Shown here piece after piece: positions 59,300 through 64,000 of a stretch of DNA of 64,000 bases. The notes under the pieces were generated by a model. It ran no database searches. It saw only the letters and a list, made by a program, of their open reading frames with translations, and was not told the DNA's origin. The stretch is from Paenibacillus albus (GTDB lineage: Bacteria; Bacillota; Bacilli; Paenibacillales; Paenibacillaceae). The translations under genes and the position numbers were made by a program. The DNA lies in NCBI RefSeq assembly GCF_003952225.1, contig NZ_CP034437.1, positions 2,184,501 through 2,248,500 on the forward strand, read 5' to 3'. How positions within the stretch are numbered: the first letter of the stretch is position 1; each line of letters begins with the position of its first letter.

Positions 59300-62136
59300 G
59301 CGATGTGTCTCAAGTTATAGCGGGAGCGTATGAGGTTATCCGCGAGATCGGTTCGGGTGGCGGAGGCATCGTTTACCTTGCTCGGCACCTCCGTTTGGAT
59401 AAGCAAGTCGTCCTTAAAGTTGACAGGCGTAAATTATTGGCGAAGCCTGAGGCGCTTAGGCGTGAGGTTGACGCATTAAAGAATCTTAGCCATACCTATA
59501 TTCCGCAAGTATACGATTTCGTAATTGAGAATGAATCCGTTTATACCGTGATGGACTACATTGAGGGAGAAAGTTTCGATAAACCTCTCAAGAATGGCGT
59601 CAGGTTCACCCAGCCTCAAGTTGTCCATTGGGCTTGTCAGCTGTTAGAAGCGTTATCTTATCTGCATAGCAGACCGCCGCATGGCATACTCCACGCCGAC
59701 ATCAAGCCTGCGAACGTAATGCTGACTTCTCAGGGCGATATTCGGCTCATTGATTACAACATCGCGCTCGCTCTGGGAGAAGAAGGCGCGGTAGCGATCG
59801 GGCGCAGTTTGGGTTATGCATCGCCTGAGCATTTGGGGCTGGGCTTCTCATACAGCAGTGAAAGTGTGCCAACCCATTCTCGGGGAGATGTAAGAGCAAC
59901 AACGGTGCTTGATTCACCTGATACCGTCGTGTCTACGAATACGCCGCCGCCAAGTTCTTCTTCGGGGAAGAAAATCATGCTGGACGTACGCTCAGACATC
60001 TACGGCCTCGGCGCGACACTGTACCATATCTTAACGGGAAGCCGGCCGGCTCATCGTGTTCATGAGGTAGTACCGCTCTCCGACAAGGATTACAGTCGCG
60101 GACTGGTGACCATTATTAACAAAGCGATGGACCCGAATCCGGATTTGCGTTATCAATCTGCAACCGAAATGCTGCATGCCTTTCAACATTTGCGCGAGAA
60201 TGACCCTCGCGTTAAGCGTCATAAACGGATGAGGATGATGACTGCGATTATCTGCATAGCTGTGTTGATGTTCGGTGCATTCTCGACCGTTATGGGGTTG
60301 AAACGAATGCAGAGCGAGCAAGCTTCATTGAAACTTGCAGAATATTCTGCAAACGCTATGGCGGATGGCGATTCCGTTAAAGCCGTTCAATATGCGCTTG
60401 ATGCGTTGCCGACTCCGGGCATTTTCACGTCCAATTATACCCCGCAAGCGCAGAATGCTCTTGCGAATGCTCTCGGTGTATATGATCTGGAAGATGGTTT
60501 CAAACCGCATAAAGTTCTCGAATTGCCCTCTGAGACTTTGAAGACGGTACTATCTCCTAACGGTAAAACGGCTGCCGCTATCACGCTTGGCGAGCTGACG
60601 ATCTATGATACGGAAACAGCGGGAGTCATAGCAACGCTACCAAGCATGGATTCCGCACTCTCGGATGTGGAGTTCATCAATAATAATAGATTGGTGTTTG
60701 CGGGAAAAGAAGGCATCTGCCTCTATGACATTTCACAGAAACAGAAGGTATGGACGGGCAAGCCTGCTACTGAAATTGCTGTATCTGCTGACGGTTCCAG
60801 CATTGCTGCAATCTACAAAGACGAAGGTCATGCAACGGTTTATAACGGGAATGGAAAAGTTGCAAGCGAAATAAACTTCGAAGGCAAGAAGCAGCGAATC
60901 GCAGTCAATGACAGCTTCGCTAATCCGAATGATAATCTACTCGCACTTAGTGCAAATGGAGAATGGCTTGCCGTAAGTTTTGGGAACGGCGCGTTATCCC
61001 TATTTAATGTGAAAGATCCGAATGGCACGGTGGAGCTGTACGACAAATCAGAGTTTTTCCATTTCGAGGGAGGCTTCTCAGGTAACTTCTTCGCGTTCTC
61101 TTCCACTGGTGCAAAAAGTTCGGTGTTTGGTGTCATTGATATGCATTCTCTGGCACAGACAGGCGGATTTGAGAGCAAGAACCCATTCGGCGTAATCGCT
61201 AATGAGAGTGGTATATACATATCCAACGAGAATAAGGTTGTCCGGATCAATCCGATAAGCGGCGAGCAGGTAGAACTGGCGTACACTGCCGCTGATGTTG
61301 CCAGCTTTGCAATCGGCAAAGAGGGTACGCTTGTCGGTTTGAAAAACAATAGTTTCGCATTCTATGACAGTGATGCAAGGCTGACCATGCAATTCAAAGG
61401 CGCGTTTAAGGCTGATTTTGTCGGCATGAATGGGGATTACGCAATCGTTGGCAATAGAAACACGCCGAATATACGGGTATTGAAGCAAGAGCACAACCCG
61501 TCCATCTTCGACTACGATTCCAGCTACGTTCACGATGAAGCGAGATTAAATGCGAATGGCTCCACGGTCATGCTGTTCTCGTTAGAGCAGTTTCGTCTCT
61601 ATGCCATTGACGGCAAATTGTTGAAAGAAGTGAAGCTGCCGGAAACAGAGCAAATTTATGACCAACAATATAAACGCGATAAGAAGGGCTCGCGCCTGGA
61701 AGTCATTTATAATGATGGCCATACAGACATCTACTCCGGCGATACGGGAGAGCTGGTCGGCACGGAACAACGCGAGCAGCCCGATTTGAGCCTCTATGAA
61801 CAATTTTTCACGGATACGTTGAAGATTGCTTCGCCGCTTGAAGGCGCTCCGGTCGCTTACGATCGCAAGAGCGGCAAGAAAATAAAAGAGTTGGAGAAAG
61901 ACGCCTATCTGACCTATGTGACGCAAGTGGGCAACAATGTCATAACCGAGTATGTATCTACCGATGGCGAACGATATGGGCTGCTGCTCGATGGCAAGAC
62001 GTGTGAAACATTAGCTTATCTGCCCAATCTTTGTGACATCATCGGGGATCGTCTCCTATTCGATATGACTTCGGGACAACTAAGAGAAACCCATTTGCAT
62101 GCAACATCTGAGTTGATCGCTCAAATGACGCCTTAA
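59296..62136 (+). CDS. Membrane Ser/Thr protein kinase with C-terminal beta-propeller-like domain
   Basis: A 946-residue protein. The Hanks-type kinase domain (about 8-300) shows the Gly loop IGSGGGGIVYLA, the catalytic Lys in VVLKVDRRK, HADIKPAN with catalytic Asp, and IDYNIA where DFG normally stands (metal-binding Asp retained, FG replaced). SLGYASPEH lies near the activation segment. A transmembrane helix lies at about 314-336. The outer part (about 400-946) consists of repeated beta strands with Gly-Asp turns, reminiscent of WD/YVTN propellers. It probably senses an extracellular cue and phosphorylates proteins recognised by the FHA protein and reversed by the PP2C. The GTG start overlaps the previous TGA. 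Confidence 0.85.
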   Translation: MSDVSQVIAGAYEVIREIGSGGGGIVYLARHLRLDKQVVLKVDRRKLLAKPEALRREVDALKNLSHTYIPQVYDFVIENESVYTVMDYIEGESFDKPLKNGVRFTQPQVVHWACQLLEALSYLHSRPPHGILHADIKPANVMLTSQGDIRLIDYNIALALGEEGAVAIGRSLGYASPEHLGLGFSYSSESVPTHSRGDVRATTVLDSPDTVVSTNTPPPSSSSGKKIMLDVRSDIYGLGATLYHILTGSRPAHRVHEVVPLSDKDYSRGLVTIINKAMDPNPDLRYQSATEMLHAFQHLRENDPRVKRHKRMRMMTAIICIAVLMFGAFSTVMGLKRMQSEQASLKLAEYSANAMADGDSVKAVQYALDALPTPGIFTSNYTPQAQNALANALGVYDLEDGFKPHKVLELPSETLKTVLSPNGKTAAAITLGELTIYDTETAGVIATLPSMDSALSDVEFINNNRLVFAGKEGICLYDISQKQKVWTGKPATEIAVSADGSSIAAIYKDEGHATVYNGNGKVASEINFEGKKQRIAVNDSFANPNDNLLALSANGEWLAVSFGNGALSLFNVKDPNGTVELYDKSEFFHFEGGFSGNFFAFSSTGAKSSVFGVIDMHSLAQTGGFESKNPFGVIANESGIYISNENKVVRINPISGEQVELAYTAADVASFAIGKEGTLVGLKNNSFAFYDSDARLTMQFKGAFKADFVGMNGDYAIVGNRNTPNIRVLKQEHNPSIFDYDSSYVHDEARLNANGSTVMLFSLEQFRLYAIDGKLLKEVKLPETEQIYDQQYKRDKKGSRLEVIYNDGHTDIYSGDTGELVGTEQREQPDLSLYEQFFTDTLKIASPLEGAPVAYDRKSGKKIKELEKDAYLTYVTQVGNNVITEYVSTDGERYGLLLDGKTCETLAYLPNLCDIIGDRLLFDMTSGQLRETHLHATSELIAQMTP

Positions 62137-62153
62137 ATTGGGAGGTGGTGATC

Positions 62154-62186
62154 ATGTTATCCAAACGATTTAACGACAGCAGTTAA
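62154..62186 (+). other. Ten-codon leader ORF with strong ribosome binding site
   Basis: GGAGGTGGTGATC precedes ATG 62154, a near-ideal SD. The frame encodes only MLSKRFNDSS. A direct repeat CATAAGCTT follows twice (about 62193-62211). It lies between the kinase gene and the large secreted-protein gene and may be a leader or a remnant. Confidence 0.3.
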
Positions 62187-62257
62187 TGTCAGGCATAAGC
62201 TTTCATACATAAGCTTGAACTTATAAATCTATGAATATTTAGGAGGAAGACGTGAGA

Positions 62258-64000
62258 ATGGCTTTGAGAATAAGAAAGATGCCGCTGTTTATTGCACTAA
62301 TGCTCTTCATTTCGCTGTTTCCAACTGCGGTGTTTGCAGCTGACGACGTTCCAGCTGACAGTGTTGCTGCCGATTCCATCATTTACAACCTTGGCAACCA
62401 AGAGGTAACCGTTGATACCGATGAATCGACAGAGGTTACGGCTAATCATCAGCTATTCGATGAGAATGGCAATTACACCATCCAATTGGAAGATAACGCA
62501 TTCTTCCCGTATGAAGTAAAGTTCAAAGAGAACGGCGAAGCAACCGTTCAAACGTTCGACACCAGTGAAAGTACGGTTACTGTTGGAGGTCACGCGTTCA
62601 ACGTGGTTTCAAACACATCAGATGAGAACCGGTTGTCACAGATCGGATTCAACATCGGCGGAACCTATATTCCGGCCGTAAGCAAAGCGAAAACGTTCAC
62701 GCCGAATCCCGCGCGTTCTCTACGTTCGCTGCCACTAACTACCGTGAACGTAACCGCAGATTTATCGGGTTATTTGCCCGCAGAATTGAAGTCCGTGCAA
62801 TTGTCGACTTTATTAAACGGTCTAACCCCTTCACAGACAATTGGCGAGACGGATAAGGTCGTTTGGGTAAAGAAATATTACTCGTCTAGCGATGAAGACG
62901 AATTCAAGATTGCCGAGCAGGACGATCGAATAGACCTATCTCCAAAGTACTCAGGAAACAGCAGTGTCTACCTTGAGTTGATCGTTGGTTCGGCTCAGCA
63001 GCTTGATCCGAACAATACTCGTTACATTGTTAGAATCAATATCACAAGTTCAGACGATGCCCTGCAATTTGAGCTGTATACGCAGGACGGGCAAACTCGT
63101 ACAAATGCTAACTCGAGAACCGAATACCTTGGCACTACGAACGTCTATAATCCTACGACACAGACATATGAAACCGTGCCCATGCAACAATTGTCTGTGG
63201 CCTCACAATATGATTATAATACTGAATTCTATCTTGGAATGTCCCTGAATCCCGCTTTCAACAATGTTGACGTAGCTGTGTACAAAGGACTCTACGCAAC
63301 AGCAGAGGAAGCGGCAAGCGGTGAGAATGTCACCTCATCTGTTTGGAATCAGACGATGGCAAGTGTTGATGCCGGGTTGTTGGGCAATTACGCAAACTAT
63401 CAGCAGAATCAGTATTTCACAGTGGTGTACTCTCGTAACGAAAGCGTTACCGCCGTGGAAAACTTTAAGCTCTATGTGTATCCGAGAAGCAATTATATGT
63501 ATCCTAGCGGAATGTTCCTACACGAAAATAACAATAATCGATATGTGTATCATGGGTACAGTCAATCTGGCACAGGCGGAGTTCAAACATACACGTTTGA
63601 TTTGTACAAAGAATATCCTGCGAATGCTGCTTATAACTTTACAATGAACTATACTCATGAGAATAGTTCCAGTGGTTGGGATACGGCATCCGAGTATGTT
63701 ACGAAAGCGGTTGTCGGTCATTTCGATACCCTCCAAGCCGCGTCTGGAGCTGCTGATATTAAAGAACAGCTTTTCGGCAAGACATATGGGACAGGTTATC
63801 TCGCTAATTACAGCGGAAATGGGAAGAAATTTACCATATTTGCTGAAGGTGAGGTATACAAGATCACGATTAAAGCAGTAACTGGAACAACGAGCGAGAA
63901 TGAAACTTCTGGCATACCAAGTTTAAATCAAGATACTTATTTCCGCATGAATGGTGCACAATCCGATAATGGTTCTCTTGAAACGTATACGGTTCCATAC
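62258..64000 (+). CDS. Large secreted protein, N-terminal 581 residues (partial)
   Basis: ATG 62258 follows AGGAGGAAG at eight bases. The frame stays open to the right edge (581 codons, no stop). A classical Sec signal peptide (basic start, LFIALMLFISLFPTAVFA, cleavage before ADD) is followed by an acidic, Thr/Ser/Asn-rich, beta-rich sequence without Cys. This composition is usual for Gram-positive surface proteins. No named domain is recognised. It follows the kinase at the end of the Tad operon, so it could be an adhesin, or a substrate or pilus-associated protein of this machine. The C-terminal anchor, if any, lies outside the window. Confidence 0.75.
   Translation, partial: MALRIRKMPLFIALMLFISLFPTAVFAADDVPADSVAADSIIYNLGNQEVTVDTDESTEVTANHQLFDENGNYTIQLEDNAFFPYEVKFKENGEATVQTFDTSESTVTVGGHAFNVVSNTSDENRLSQIGFNIGGTYIPAVSKAKTFTPNPARSLRSLPLTTVNVTADLSGYLPAELKSVQLSTLLNGLTPSQTIGETDKVVWVKKYYSSSDEDEFKIAEQDDRIDLSPKYSGNSSVYLELIVGSAQQLDPNNTRYIVRINITSSDDALQFELYTQDGQTRTNANSRTEYLGTTNVYNPTTQTYETVPMQQLSVASQYDYNTEFYLGMSLNPAFNNVDVAVYKGLYATAEEAASGENVTSSVWNQTMASVDAGLLGNYANYQQNQYFTVVYSRNESVTAVENFKLYVYPRSNYMYPSGMFLHENNNNRYVYHGYSQSGTGGVQTYTFDLYKEYPANAAYNFTMNYTHENSSSGWDTASEYVTKAVVGHFDTLQAASGAADIKEQLFGKTYGTGYLANYSGNGKKFTIFAEGEVYKITIKAVTGTTSENETSGIPSLNQDTYFRMNGAQSDNGSLETYTVPY

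Overview
The window is chromosomal DNA from a spore-forming, low-to-moderate GC Gram-positive bacterium of the Bacillales, most likely Paenibacillus or a close relative. The evidence is the gene content: bacilliredoxin, a KinB-like sporulation kinase, a DUF3905 protein, a small spore-type protein, NH3-dependent NadE, many AraC and VOC/GyrI proteins, a GH116 and a GH32-like hydrolase, and a Gram-positive Tad locus. Strong AGGAGG-type ribosome binding sites, frequent TTG/GTG starts and many hairpin+T-run terminators also fit. No rRNA, tRNA or CRISPR array was recognised.

Layout. (1) 0-12 kb is ordinary core genome: a flavoprotein oxidoreductase, a KinB-like histidine kinase with an Lgt-like membrane protein, small spore-type proteins, bacilliredoxin, NadE, a tandem block of four GAGAGAGG hairpins, an SGNH hydrolase, AcpS, a lipoprotein cytochrome c, an AraC regulator, MutY and KDPG/KHG aldolase. 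(2) 12-17.2 kb is on the minus strand: a 35-codon small ORF, a DHA2-type MFS exporter, an NADPH:FMN reductase and a GAF histidine kinase/NarL-type response regulator pair. (3) 17.2-33.5 kb is an accessory region. It holds many small, mostly co-oriented orphan genes and gene remnants (nucleotidyltransferases, a P-loop kinase remnant, DUF6547, DUF7674, SMI1/KNR4, an alpha/beta hydrolase and unknowns). They are separated by a recurrent, imperfectly palindromic spacer with consensus CTAACGGGCACGTTAG, often in a composite box-hairpin-box form. An IS110-family element sits exactly at one copy, and an AraC/GH116 pair sits inside. The arrangement looks like a cassette array, but no integrase is visible in the window. 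(4) 33.8-39.1 kb is a run of GyrI-like, VOC and AraC genes with shuffled and fused domains. (5) 39.2-44 kb is a sugar locus: ROK repressor, FGGY kinase and GH32-like hydrolase. (6) 44.0-45.5 kb has a promoter, an FMN riboswitch and an EamA transporter. (7) 45.6-46.0 kb has a HIT-family pseudogene followed by degenerate copies of the same spacer repeat. (8) 46.7-64 kb is a long plus-strand operon for a Tad/Flp-like pilus or secretion machine (TadZ, TadA, TadB/C, a Flp-like peptide, TadE/G-like pseudopilins, A24 prepilin peptidase). It is wrapped with a phospho-signalling set: PP2C phosphatase, FHA protein and a membrane Ser/Thr kinase. It ends in a large secreted protein that runs off the window.

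How the genes work together. The last operon reads as a self-contained secretion/pilus machine whose assembly is probably controlled by reversible Ser/Thr phosphorylation. The logic resembles PpkA/PppA/Fha control of type VI secretion, although the machinery is unrelated. The accessory region reads as a capture zone for single-gene modules. Many of these are decayed by frameshift or deletion, which suggests acquisition followed by relaxed selection. Start codons were chosen from ribosome-binding-site spacing where several were possible.
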